DNA of 64,000 bases from assembly GCA_006438735.1 (NCBI GenBank), contig RCZF01000004.1:192449-256448 (forward strand), written 5' to 3'. The translations under genes and the position numbers were made by a program. The notes beneath the pieces were generated by a model. That model did not search any database. It was not told where the DNA came from and was given only the letters and a program-made list of their open reading frames with translations. Position 1 is the stretch's first letter. Each line of letters opens with the position of its first letter. The DNA is from Sphingomonas koreensis. GTDB taxonomy: Bacteria > Pseudomonadota > Alphaproteobacteria > Sphingomonadales > Sphingomonadaceae. Positions 1 to 9,959 of the stretch are shown here, in pieces.

Positions 1-289
1 CGCCGGCGAGGTGCAGCAGCGCGTAGAGCAGCATCGAGGCATGGCCCACAGACAGCACGAAGCGGTCGCGATTGGGCCAATCGGGCTTGTCGGGATCGGT
101 GCGCAGGAATTTCGACCACAGCGTATAGCCGACCGGCGCCAGCGCCATCGGCGTGCCGGGATGCCCAGAATTGGCCTTTTGCACCGCGTCCATCGCCAAG
201 GTGCGAATCGTGTCGATCGCCAGCCGCTCGGGGCTGCCGTCCTCATGCACGTCGCTCGACGTCTCGGGTTTGGTCGCGGTGTCGGTCAT
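1..289 (-). CDS. tkt: Transketolase, N-terminal fragment cut by the window edge
   Basis: The reading frame is open from an ATG at 289 to the first bases of the window, so only about the first 96 residues are present. The fragment carries the transketolase N-terminus: [20 protein letters not shown], then SGHPGTPM, the conserved His/Gly loop that contacts thiamine diphosphate, and later [12 protein letters not shown]. Transketolase moves two-carbon ketol units between sugar phosphates in the cytoplasm as part of the non-oxidative pentose phosphate pathway. It is a codirectional neighbour of rpiA, whose product feeds the same pathway, with 57 bases between the rpiA stop and this start. The rest of the gene lies outside the window. 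Confidence 0.93.
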   Translation of the reverse strand, partial: MTDTATKPETSSDVHEDGSPERLAIDTIRTLAMDAVQKANSGHPGTPMALAPVGYTLWSKFLRTDPDKPDWPNRDRFVLSVGHASMLLYALLHLAG

Positions 290-346
290 CGGTGGTGTTT
301 CCCCAGCTATGATTGACCGAACGCCGGCGCGCCGGTCTTTGTTTCG

Positions 347-1021
347 TCAGTTTCGCTCCAGCCGCTCGATCCGGCCATCCTGCGCGACATAAGCGGCATC
401 GACTTCGCTCACGAACAGCCCGTGACCGAGCACCCCCGGAATCGCGGAGAGCGCCAGCGCGAGTCCGTCGGGATCGGCCAGATCGGCGAAGGCGCAATCG
501 ATCACGATGTTGTGCTGATCGGTCAGATAGGGATCACCGCCCGCCTTGCGCAACACCGGGTTTCCCCCGAGCGCCTTCAATCCCGCGGTGACGAAACTGC
601 GCGCGAACGGCAGCACTTCTAGCGGCACCGGCGCTCGGCCCAGTGCGGCGACGCGTTTCGATCCGTCGGCGATCACGATCATCCGCTTGGCCGCGCTCGC
701 GACGATCTTCTCGCGCAGCATCGCCCCGCCTGCGCCCTTGATCGCGCGGCAGCGCGGATCGATCTCGTCCGCCCCGTCGATCGCCAGATCGACCGCCGCG
801 ACATCCTCGAAATCGAGCAGCGAGATGCCGTATTTCTCGGCCAGCTTCTCACTGGCGCGCGATGTGGCGACGGCGTCGATCTCCAGCCCGCGCGCCACCA
901 GCGCGCCGATCGCCGCGATCGCAAAGGCCGCGGTCGAGCCCGTGCCGAGCCCGACCAGCATCCCCGGCCGCACCTCCGCCACCGCCGCCTCGGCGGCGAG
1001 TCGCTTGTCGTCATCGGTCAT
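347..1021 (-). CDS. rpiA: Ribose-5-phosphate isomerase A
   Basis: A 224-residue cytoplasmic enzyme that interconverts ribose 5-phosphate and ribulose 5-phosphate. Family motifs are clear: GLGTGSTA near residue 25 (phosphate loop), DGADEID near residue 82 with catalytic acidic residues, and KGAGGAMLREKI near residue 95. The length matches RpiA (about 220 residues). It precedes the transketolase gene on the same strand, so the two probably form a pentose phosphate operon. A 12-bp palindrome, CCGGCGCGCCGG, lies in the gap at 323-334. It has no clear T-tract, so I do not call it a terminator. Confidence 0.95.
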   Translation of the reverse strand: MTDDDKRLAAEAAVAEVRPGMLVGLGTGSTAAFAIAAIGALVARGLEIDAVATSRASEKLAEKYGISLLDFEDVAAVDLAIDGADEIDPRCRAIKGAGGAMLREKIVASAAKRMIVIADGSKRVAALGRAPVPLEVLPFARSFVTAGLKALGGNPVLRKAGGDPYLTDQHNIVIDCAFADLADPDGLALALSAIPGVLGHGLFVSEVDAAYVAQDGRIERLERN

Positions 1022-1144
1022 GGCTCGTCTCTAGGCTTCGGCCCGGGCAAAGCAACCGCGGGGGCCGGTTGCGTAACGAGTGCACTGCAACAAACTTTGC
1101 TGCGGGGGGTTCACCTCGTCATGCACAGCGTTAACAAGGTCGCC

Positions 1145-1885
1145 ATGGCCCACACCCGCGACCTTCCGCCGCCGCCGCGCGATCTGCTGCGCGATGCGAC
1201 CCTGTTCCTCGACTTCGACGGCACGCTGGTCGATCTCGCCGACACGCCCGACGCGGTGTCGGTCGATGACGCGCTGGCCGCGCTGCTGGCCGATCTCGGC
1301 GCGCGCCTCGACGGCCGCGTCGCTCTCGTCAGCGGCCGCTCGATCGCCAAGCTCGACGATCTGCTCGGCGATCGCGGGCTGCATATGGTCGGCAGCCACG
1401 GCGCCGAAACCCGCCTCGCCGGTGGCACGATCGAGCGCCCCGATCGCCCCGCCGCGCTCGACGATGCCGCCGCGCTGTTCGCCGATCGGCTGGGCGCGCA
1501 TGACGGCGTGGTGATCGAAACCAAGTCGCTCGGTGTCGGCGTTCATTACCGTTTGGCGCCGTCGGCCAAACAGGAAGCACATGCCCTGGTCGAGGCGTTC
1601 GCCCGCGCGCATCAACTCGAGGTCCAGCACGGCAAGATGATGGTCGAGCTGCGCCTGCCCGGCCACGACAAGGGATCGGCGATCGCCGCGCTGATGGCGC
1701 GCGCGCCTTTCGCCGGCCACGCCCCGGTGTTCTTGGGCGACGATCTCACCGACGAGCCCGGCTTCGCCGCCTGCGCTACGCGGGGCGGTGCCGGCATCCT
1801 CGTTGGCCCGGCGCGCGACAGCGCCGCCGGCTACCGCCTCGATGATGTCGCCGCGGTCCACGCCTTTCTGAAAGCTGCCGCATGA
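1145..1885 (+). CDS. otsB: Trehalose-6-phosphate phosphatase
   Basis: A HAD-superfamily phosphatase that removes phosphate from trehalose 6-phosphate, the last step of the OtsAB route. HAD motif I is FLDFDGTLVDL near residue 22 (nucleophile and acid aspartates), motif II is in VSGRS near residue 60, and motif IV is GDDLTDEPG near residue 198. I chose the ATG at 1145 because AAGG lies five bases upstream and the protein then begins just before the HAD core. An in-frame TTG at 1097 and ATG at 1121 would add 16 or 8 residues. The stop overlaps the next gene by four bases (ATGA), so otsB, the GH15 gene and otsA are translationally coupled. Confidence 0.93.
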   Translation: MAHTRDLPPPPRDLLRDATLFLDFDGTLVDLADTPDAVSVDDALAALLADLGARLDGRVALVSGRSIAKLDDLLGDRGLHMVGSHGAETRLAGGTIERPDRPAALDDAAALFADRLGAHDGVVIETKSLGVGVHYRLAPSAKQEAHALVEAFARAHQLEVQHGKMMVELRLPGHDKGSAIAALMARAPFAGHAPVFLGDDLTDEPGFAACATRGGAGILVGPARDSAAGYRLDDVAAVHAFLKAAA

Positions 1886-3678
1886 CCGCCACGCTCGATC
1901 TCTGGCCGATCGGCAATTGCCAGGTATCCGCGCTGGTCGATCGCTCGGGCCGCTACGTGTGGGGCTGCACGCCGCGCGTCGATGGCGATCCCGCCTTCTG
2001 CTCGCTGCTCGACGACAAGCCCGCCGCCGGTGAGGGCGCATACGGCTTCTGGGAAATCGATCTCGACGGCGTCGCCACCACCGAGCAACGCTATATCCGC
2101 AACACGCCGGTGCTCGTCACCCGCCATACCGATGGCGACGGCAACGCCATCGAGGTCACCGATTTCTGTCCGCGCTTCAAACGCGTCGGCCGCATGTACC
2201 GCCCCGTCGCCTTCGTCCGTATCGTCCGCCCGGTCGCTGGCAGCCCCCGCATCCGCGTCCGGCTGCGCCCGGCGCGGCAATGGGGCGCCTCGCCCGCGCA
2301 GCGCACGCGCGGATCGAACCATATCCGCTATCTGATCGACGAAAGCGTGCTGCGCCTGTCGACCACCGCGCCGATCGGCTGGATCGAGGACGAGCGGCTG
2401 TTCCGCGTCGAGCGCCCACTGCACTTCTTCCTCGGCCCCGACGAGAGCTTCGGCGCGGACATTGCCGAAGCGCTCGACAGCATGCTCGATCACACCGTTG
2501 CCGAGTGGCAGCATTGGGTGCGCGGCCTCGCCACGCCGGTCGAATGGCAGGAAGCGGTGATCCGGTCGGCGATCACGCTCAAACTCTGCCAGCATGAGGA
2601 GACCGGCGCGATCGTCGCCGCGCTGACCACCTCGATCCCCGAACATGCCGGATCGGGGCGCAACTGGGATTATCGCTACTGCTGGATCCGCGACGCTTAT
2701 TACACCGTTCAGGCGCTCAACCGGCTCGGCGCGCTCGACGTGCTCGAAGGCTATCTGGAATATCTGCGCAACATCGTGGACAATGCCGCCGGCGGCCATA
2801 TCCACCCGCTCTACGGCGTCGGCGGCGAGCAGACGCTGATCGAATATGAGGCAAAGGCGCTCAGCGGCTATCGCGGCATGGGGCCGGTGCGCGTCGGCAA
2901 CCAGGCCTATGAGCAGGTCCAGCACGACGCTTACGGCCAGATCATCCTTTCGAACGTCCAGGCTTTTTTCGATCACCGGCTGCTGCGCATGGCCGGGGTC
3001 GAGGATTTCGAGGCGCTCGAGCCGATCGGCGAGCGCGCCTGGCAAGTCTATGACCAACCCGACGCCGGGCTATGGGAATTGCGCACCAAGAGCCACGTCC
3101 ACACCTATTCGGCGGCGATGTGCTGGGCGGCGTGCGATCGGCTGGCCAACGCCGCAGCGACGCTCGGCCTCCCGGAACGCGCCGAATTCTGGCAGGACCG
3201 CGCCGATACGATGCGCCGGACGATCGAGGGCAAGGCGTGGCGCGGCGAGAGCAACCGCCTGTCCGCCACGTTCACCGGCGACGACCTCGACGCCAGCCTG
3301 ATCCAGCTGCTCGATCTGCGTTTCCTCGCCCCCGACGATCCCCGCTTCCGCGGCACGCTGGACGCGGTCGAGGCGGGGCTGCGCCGCGGCAGCCACATGC
3401 TGCGCTACGCCACCGAGGACGATTTCGGCCTGCCGCACACCGCGTTCAACGTCTGCACCTTCTGGCTGATCGAGGCGCTGCATTTCACCGGGCGGGACGC
3501 CGACGCGCGCATACTGCTCGAGGAAATGCTCGATCGCCGCACGCCCGCCGGCCTGCTCAGCGAGGACATCGATCCCGCCACCGGCGAGCTGTGGGGAAAC
3601 TATCCGCAGACCTATTCGCTTGTCGGGATGATCAATTGCGCCGTCCTTCTATCCAAACCGTGGAGTGCGATCCGCTGA
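1882..3678 (+). CDS. Glycoside hydrolase family 15 protein (glucoamylase/trehalase type)
   Basis: A 598-residue GH15 enzyme with an N-terminal beta-sandwich region (about 1-210) followed by an alpha/alpha-barrel. The barrel contains GRNWDYRYCWIRDA near residue 258 and the C-terminal segment GLLSEDIDP...GNYPQTYSL near 556-582, which holds the expected catalytic glutamate region. No signal peptide is visible, so it should act in the cytoplasm. GH15 includes glucoamylases and bacterial alpha,alpha-trehalases. Its position between otsB and otsA makes a trehalose or malto-oligosaccharide substrate likely, but the substrate is inferred. It overlaps otsB by 4 bases and probably otsA by 19. Confidence 0.9.
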   Translation: MTATLDLWPIGNCQVSALVDRSGRYVWGCTPRVDGDPAFCSLLDDKPAAGEGAYGFWEIDLDGVATTEQRYIRNTPVLVTRHTDGDGNAIEVTDFCPRFKRVGRMYRPVAFVRIVRPVAGSPRIRVRLRPARQWGASPAQRTRGSNHIRYLIDESVLRLSTTAPIGWIEDERLFRVERPLHFFLGPDESFGADIAEALDSMLDHTVAEWQHWVRGLATPVEWQEAVIRSAITLKLCQHEETGAIVAALTTSIPEHAGSGRNWDYRYCWIRDAYYTVQALNRLGALDVLEGYLEYLRNIVDNAAGGHIHPLYGVGGEQTLIEYEAKALSGYRGMGPVRVGNQAYEQVQHDAYGQIILSNVQAFFDHRLLRMAGVEDFEALEPIGERAWQVYDQPDAGLWELRTKSHVHTYSAAMCWAACDRLANAAATLGLPERAEFWQDRADTMRRTIEGKAWRGESNRLSATFTGDDLDASLIQLLDLRFLAPDDPRFRGTLDAVEAGLRRGSHMLRYATEDDFGLPHTAFNVCTFWLIEALHFTGRDADARILLEEMLDRRTPAGLLSEDIDPATGELWGNYPQTYSLVGMINCAVLLSKPWSAIR

Positions 3679-5016
3679 GCCGCCTAATCGTCATCTCGAA
3701 CCGCGTGTCGGCGCCGAAGGCCGATCAGCCCGCCGCGCAAGGCGGGCTCGCGGTCGCGCTGACCGCGGCGCTGAAGGAAAGCGGCGGGATCTGGTTCGGC
3801 TGGTCGGGCGAAACCGGCGCATCGCACGATCTGCGCTTCGAAACCTTCGACGGCGTCACCTCGGGAACGATCGATCTGTCGACGCAGGATATCGACGAAT
3901 ATTACAACGGCTACGCCAATCGCACCTTGTGGCCGCTGTTCCATTACCGGCTCGATCTCGCCGAATATGAGCGCGATTTCCAGGGCGGCTACGAACGCGT
4001 CAACCGTACCTTCGGCGAGATCATCGCCCCGCATATCGAGCCCGACGATCTCGTCTGGGTGCATGATTATCACATGATCCCGCTCGGCTGGGTGCTGCGT
4101 CAGCAGGGCCTGAAGAACCGCATGGGGTTTTTCCTTCACATCCCCTGGCCGCCGACCCGGCTGCTCGTCGCGCTGCCCGATCACCGCCGGCTGGCCGAGG
4201 CGCTGTTCGCGTACGACGTGATCGGCTTCCAGTCGGCCGAATCGCTCGAATCGTTTCGCCATTATGTCACGCACGAGATGGCCGGGACGCTCGGCGACGA
4301 CGGCCATGTCACCGTCGGCGGGCGCACGATCCGGGCGATCTGCTGCCCGATCGGCATCGACTCGGCGGAGTTCATCGCCAGCGCCGACAGCCGCGCCGCG
4401 CGCGACGTTCTTATGCGTGTGCTCGAAAGCGGCGTCGGCCGCAGCCTGATCGTCGGCGTCGATCGGCTCGATTATTCCAAGGGCCTGCCGGAGCGGTTTC
4501 TTGGTTACGAGCGCTTTCTCGACAAGCATCCCGATCGCCGCGCACTGGTCTATCTGTTGCAGATCGCGCCGCCCTCGCGCACCGATGTCGATACCTACCG
4601 TGACATTCGCGCGACGCTCGAAGGGCTGTCGGGCCGGATCAACGGCCAATATGCCGATATCGATTGGGTGCCGATCCGATACGTCAATCACGGCTTCCCG
4701 CGCGAAACGCTCGCCGGCATCTATCGCGCCGCGCGGATCGGGCTCGTCACGCCGCTACGCGACGGCATGAACCTGGTCGCCAAGGAATATGTCGCGGCGC
4801 AGGACCCGCGCGATCCCGGCGTGCTGATCCTGTCGCGCTTCGCCGGCGCGGCCGAGCAATTGACCGGCGCGCTGCTGATCAATCCCTATAGCGCGGAAGA
4901 CATCGCCGACGCGATCGACAAGGCGCTGTCGATGCCCAAGGCCGAGCGCATCGATCGCTGGCGCCCGATGTTTGACGACGTGCGTGATCGCGATGTCGTG
5001 TGGTGGCGCAAGCGCT

Positions 5017-5042
<26 letters not shown>
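3660..5042 (+). CDS. otsA: Trehalose-6-phosphate synthase
   Basis: A GT20, GT-B-fold enzyme that joins UDP- or other NDP-glucose to glucose 6-phosphate. It starts at a GTG inside the end of the GH15 gene, giving 460 residues, normal for OtsA. Visible motifs are LIVISNRVSAP near residue 9, the QGGLAVAL glycine loop, WVHDYHM, HIPWPPTRLL, VDRLDYSKGLPER (Arg and Lys of the donor phosphate site) and the RDGMNLVAKEY signature. A start at CTG 3675 is an alternative. Its last 26 bases overlap, on the opposite strand, the end of the osmoprotectant permease gene. Confidence 0.95.
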
Positions 5043-6579
<1,537 letters not shown>

Positions 6580-6613
6580 GATCTTGCCGTCATGGGAGCA
6601 ACGATGGCCAAAC

Positions 6614-6709
6614 CGTCATCCCCGCGCAGGCGGGGACCCATCTCCCACCCGCTGTCACGCCCGCAATGGGCGTTGGGAGCTGGGCCCCCGCTTTCGGGGG
6701 GGTGACGGC
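6614..6709. repeat. Palindromic repeat, type D, first copy
   Basis: An imperfect long inverted repeat with edges CGTCATCCCCGCG and a degenerate GTGACGG, and internal complementary blocks GCGGGGACCCATCTCCCA and TTGGGAGCTGGGCCCCCGC. A close relative lies at 52736-52846. It sits inside the osmoprotectant transporter operon, between the ATPase and permease genes, where it would fold in the mRNA and could set the ratio of the two products. Confidence 0.85.
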
Positions 6710-6724
6710 AAAAGCGGGGCGATC

Positions 6725-7510
6725 TCACGCCTCCCCCTCCAATGCCCGCAACCGTTCGGCTTGCGCCCGCGGCACGGCAACGAGCGCATCCGCCGCCGCC
6801 CCGCCCTCGCCCGCCAGCAGCCCATGCGGCGTCGCGTCGGCGACGATCCGGCCCGCCTGCATCACCAGCACGCGGTCGGCGAGCAACAGTGCCTCGGCCA
6901 TGTCGTGCGTCACCATGATCGTCGTCAGCCCCAGCCGGTCGTGCAGCCGGCGATACGCCCCGCCAAGCTGATCGCGCGTCACCGGATCGAGCGCGCCGAA
7001 CGGCTCGTCCATCAGCATCAGCCCCGGGGCGGTCGCCAGCGCGCGCGCCACGCCGACCCGCTGCTGCTGCCCGCCCGACAGCGCCGCGGGCATCCGCTGC
7101 GCCACCTCCAGCGGCAACTCGACCAGATCGAGCAACTCGGCGACGCGATCCGCGGTGTCGCGCACGCCCTCGAGCCGCAGCCCGATCGCGATATTCTCGC
7201 CCACCGTCATATGCGGAAACAAACCGATATTCTGGAACACGTAACCGATCCGACGCCGCAGCCGGTGTGGCTCGACCTCTCCGACGGGCGCATCGCCGAT
7301 CGTCACGCGGCCCGCGCTCGGCGCGATCAGCCGGTTGACCATCTTGAGCAGCGTCGACTTGCCCGACCCCGAGCTGCCGACCAGCGCGACGAACGTGCCG
7401 GCGTCGATCGTCGCTGACACGTCGTCCACAGCGAGCGCGCCGCCCGGATAGCGTTTGCTTAGCCCGTCGAAGGCAAGGCCCGGGCCGCTGTCGGAGGATT
7501 GCGCTGGCAT
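6725..7510 (-). CDS. Osmoprotectant ABC transporter ATP-binding protein
   Basis: A 261-residue ABC ATPase of the OpuCA/ProV type that powers the neighbouring permease/binding-protein fusion. Walker A is GSSGSGKST near residue 45, the signature is ALSGGQQQRVGVARAL near residue 143, Walker B is LMLMDEPFGALD near 165, and the switch His is in MVTHDMAEAL. The C-terminus lacks the CBS domains found in many OpuCA/ProV proteins, ending soon after the ABC core. It is the first gene of a two-gene operon on the minus strand. Its neighbour across the convergent border makes trehalose, so this region handles both uptake and synthesis of compatible solutes. Confidence 0.9.
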   Translation of the reverse strand: MPAQSSDSGPGLAFDGLSKRYPGGALAVDDVSATIDAGTFVALVGSSGSGKSTLLKMVNRLIAPSAGRVTIGDAPVGEVEPHRLRRRIGYVFQNIGLFPHMTVGENIAIGLRLEGVRDTADRVAELLDLVELPLEVAQRMPAALSGGQQQRVGVARALATAPGLMLMDEPFGALDPVTRDQLGGAYRRLHDRLGLTTIMVTHDMAEALLLADRVLVMQAGRIVADATPHGLLAGEGGAAADALVAVPRAQAERLRALEGEA

Positions 7511-7564
7511 CGCGAGAAGCTGTGGGCAATGTAACAGCGCAGGTCAAACGCGCGGGGAGATGGC

Positions 7565-8356
7565 ATGGCGGACGAACGGAAAGCGATCTTCATCACCGGC
7601 GGCGCGTCGGGCATCGGCCTGGCAACCGCCAAGCTGTTCGCGCACCGCGGCTGGACGGTCGGGATCGCCGACGTCAATGCCGGCGCGCTCGCCGCCGCCG
7701 GCGTCGCCCTGCCGAATTCGGTCACCTACGAGATAGACGTGCGCGATCGCGACGCCTGGACGCGCACGCTCGATAATTTCACCGGCCTGACGCGGCGACT
7801 CGACGTGCTGTTCAACAACGCCGGCATCGGCGTCGGCGGGCCGCTGGCCGAGGCCGACTTCGCCGATCTCGACCGCGTCGTCGCGATCAATTTCGTCGGC
7901 GCGCTCAACGGCGCGCGGATCGGCTATGCCTATCTCGCCCGGACGCCGGGATCGTGCCTGCTCAACACCGCCTCGGCCTCGGCGATCTACGGCTCGGCCG
8001 GGCTCGCCACCTATTCGGCGACCAAATTCGCGGTGCGCGCGCTGACCGAGGCGCTCGACGGCGAATGGGCCGCGGCCGGCGTCAAGGTCCGCGACATCAT
8101 CCCCGCCTTCATCGAGACGCCGCTGCTCGACGGCGGTGTCACCGGATCGAACCGCACGATCCGCGACACCGTGACCGAAGCCGGCCTCGAACTCACCCCG
8201 GTCGAGGCGGTCGCGGAAGCCGCCTGGCGCGCCGTCCACGGCGACACGCTTCACACCTATATCGGCAAGACCGCCGATCGCATGCGCTTCGCCGCGCGCT
8301 GGATGCCGGGGCAGCTCCGCAAGATGATGCGGCGCGGCGCAGTCGCGCGGGGTTGA
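7565..8356 (+). CDS. Short-chain dehydrogenase/reductase family protein
   Basis: A classical SDR of 263 residues. The NAD(P)-binding motif TGGASGIG is at about residues 11-18, the NNAG motif near residue 83, the catalytic Ser in NTASASAIYG, and the YSATK tetrad near residue 147. The substrate is not evident. A GGGGAG ribosome site precedes the ATG. It is divergent from the osmoprotectant transporter genes, with 54 bases between them, and ends three bases before the oppositely oriented pterin dehydratase gene. Confidence 0.9.
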   Translation: MADERKAIFITGGASGIGLATAKLFAHRGWTVGIADVNAGALAAAGVALPNSVTYEIDVRDRDAWTRTLDNFTGLTRRLDVLFNNAGIGVGGPLAEADFADLDRVVAINFVGALNGARIGYAYLARTPGSCLLNTASASAIYGSAGLATYSATKFAVRALTEALDGEWAAAGVKVRDIIPAFIETPLLDGGVTGSNRTIRDTVTEAGLELTPVEAVAEAAWRAVHGDTLHTYIGKTADRMRFAARWMPGQLRKMMRRGAVARG

Positions 8357-8359
8357 CGG

Positions 8360-8650
8360 CTAGTCGACCAGCGCCTCGATCGCCTCGGCCAGCTCGATAT
8401 CGCGCTCCGAAAGCCCGCCCGCATCGTGCGTCGTCAGCGTGATCTCCACGCGGTTCCACACGTTCGACCATTCGGGATGATGGTCGGCTTTCTCCGCGAT
8501 CAGCGCGACGCGCGTCATGAAGCCGAACGCCTCGCCGAAATCCTTGAACAGGAAACTGCGCGTGATCGCGTCGCGCGCATCGTCATAATCCCAATCGGGC
8601 AAGCCATCGAGCGCGTCGGCGCGCTCGGCATCGCTCAGTTGATCGACCAT
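8360..8650 (-). CDS. phhB: Pterin-4-alpha-carbinolamine dehydratase
   Basis: A 96-residue protein of the PCD/DCoH family, which dehydrates 4a-hydroxytetrahydropterin and so helps recycle the pterin cofactor of aromatic amino acid hydroxylases. The family core [20 protein letters not shown] followed by [11 protein letters not shown] and a [12 protein letters not shown] stretch is intact, including the paired catalytic histidines (DHHPEW). The length is normal. It is divergent from ccmA, with only 47 bases between starts. No phenylalanine hydroxylase gene is in the window. Confidence 0.94.
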   Translation of the reverse strand: MVDQLSDAERADALDGLPDWDYDDARDAITRSFLFKDFGEAFGFMTRVALIAEKADHHPEWSNVWNRVEITLTTHDAGGLSERDIELAEAIEALVD

Positions 8651-8660
8651 CTCTCTCTCC

Positions 8661-8690
8661 TTGCCGCGCCCTCGCCGCCCGGCCTATGCA
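8661..8690 (+). promoter_or_regulatory. Probable promoter of ccmAB giving a near-leaderless mRNA
   Basis: TTGCCG at 8661-8666 and TATGCA at 8685-8690 are separated by 18 bases. The expected transcript start, about seven bases past the -10 box, falls on the ATG at 8698. No Shine-Dalgarno sequence precedes that ATG. The layout resembles the parE promoter at 60274-60303. Confidence 0.5.
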
Positions 8691-8697
8691 CGTCACC

Positions 8698-9309
8698 ATG
8701 ACGGGGCAAGGGCAAGCGCGCAACGCAGCAGGGGCGAGCCTCGCGTTCGACGCCGTGACGGCCGCGCGCGGCGGGCGCGTGTTGTTCGAAACCGTGAACT
8801 TTCGCCTCGGCGCCGGTGACGCCGCGCTCGTCACCGGCCCCAACGGCGCAGGCAAATCGAGCCTGATTCGCATCGCCGCCGGACTGCTCGCGCCGATCGC
8901 CGGCCACGTCGAGATGGACGGCGCGGCGACGCTGCTGACAGAGGCGACCGCGCTCGATCCCGAGTTGCCCCTCGCCCGCGCGGTCGGCTTCTGGGCGGCG
9001 ATCGATGGCGACCGCGCCGCCGCACCGACCGCGCTCGCCGCGCTCGGCCTCGCCGCGCTTGCCGAGGTGCCGGTGCGCTTACTCTCGACCGGCCAGCGTC
9101 GCCGCGCTGCGCTTGCCCGCATCGTCGCGAGCGGCGCGGCGATCTGGCTGCTCGACGAGCCCGCCAACGGGCTGGACGACGCCGCGGTCGCCACGCTCGA
9201 GGGGCTGATCGACGATCACCGCACCGTGGGCGGCATCGCGCTGGTCGCGACGCATCTGCCGATCACGCTGCCCGGCGCGCAGTCGGTCGCGCTAGGCGTG
9301 CCGCAATGA
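8698..9309 (+). CDS. ccmA: Haem exporter ATP-binding protein CcmA
   Basis: An ABC ATPase of about 203 residues for the CcmABCD system of cytochrome c maturation. Walker A is GPNGAGKSS, the signature region is LLSTGQRRRAALARI, and Walker B is IWLLDEPANGLDD. The LLSTGQ form of the signature and the short length separate CcmA from general ABC ATPases. An ATG at 8686 would add four residues but lies inside the apparent -10 box, so I prefer 8698. It overlaps ccmB by four bases (ATGA). ccmC and later ccm genes do not follow; the next gene is a glycosyltransferase. Confidence 0.9.
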   Translation: MTGQGQARNAAGASLAFDAVTAARGGRVLFETVNFRLGAGDAALVTGPNGAGKSSLIRIAAGLLAPIAGHVEMDGAATLLTEATALDPELPLARAVGFWAAIDGDRAAAPTALAALGLAALAEVPVRLLSTGQRRRAALARIVASGAAIWLLDEPANGLDDAAVATLEGLIDDHRTVGGIALVATHLPITLPGAQSVALGVPQ

Positions 9310-9950
9310 GCGTGTTCGCCGCTCTCATCGGGCGAGATCTGCGCCGCGCCTGGAGCGGCGGCGGCGCGGTGCTGCCGGTCGCCTTCTTCCTGCTCGCGAC
9401 GATCCTTTTCCCGTTCGCGGTCGGCCCCGATACCGCGCTGCTCGCGCGGATCGGCGGCGGCGTGATCTGGGCGGCGGCGCTACTCGCGGCGCTGTTGCCG
9501 GTCGAGCGATTGATCGCCCCCGATCTCGACGCCGGCGTGCTCGATCAGCTCGCCGCGCGCGGCGCGAGCATGGCCGCCGTCGCCGCCGCCAAGATGCTGG
9601 CGCACTGGCTCGCTTTCGCGCCCCCCTTGATGGCGGCCGCGGTGATCGCCGCCGGGCTGCTTGATCTGTCCGCCGCCACGCTCGGCCAGGTCGAGCTCGG
9701 CTTGCTGCTCGGCACGCCCGGCCTCGCCGCGCTGGCGGTGGCGACCGGCGCGCTGGTCGCCGGCCTGCGCGGCGCCAGCGCGGTCGCCGGGCTGGTGATG
9801 CTGCCGCTCGCCGTGCCGCTGCTGATCTTCGGCGCAGGATCGCTCGCCGGCGGCCCGGCCGCGCTCAAGCTGCTCGCCGCCGTCAGCCTGTTGCTCGTCG
9901 CCGGCGCGCCGTTCGTCGCCGGCGCGGCGATCCGCGCCGGCAACAGCTAG
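9306..9950 (+). CDS. ccmB: Haem exporter membrane protein CcmB
   Basis: A 214-residue integral membrane protein with about six hydrophobic spans. It opens with the CcmB-like cytoplasmic segment LIGRDLRRAWSGGGAVLPV and contains LLPVERLIAPDLDAGVLDQL, the family's conserved loop after span two. With CcmA it forms the ABC core that helps release holo-CcmE during cytochrome c assembly. It is translationally coupled to ccmA. The window's cytochrome c1 (petC) is one client of this pathway. Confidence 0.93.
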   Translation: MSVFAALIGRDLRRAWSGGGAVLPVAFFLLATILFPFAVGPDTALLARIGGGVIWAAALLAALLPVERLIAPDLDAGVLDQLAARGASMAAVAAAKMLAHWLAFAPPLMAAAVIAAGLLDLSAATLGQVELGLLLGTPGLAALAVATGALVAGLRGASAVAGLVMLPLAVPLLIFGAGSLAGGPAALKLLAAVSLLLVAGAPFVAGAAIRAGNS

Positions 9951-9959
9951 GCGCCGCGC

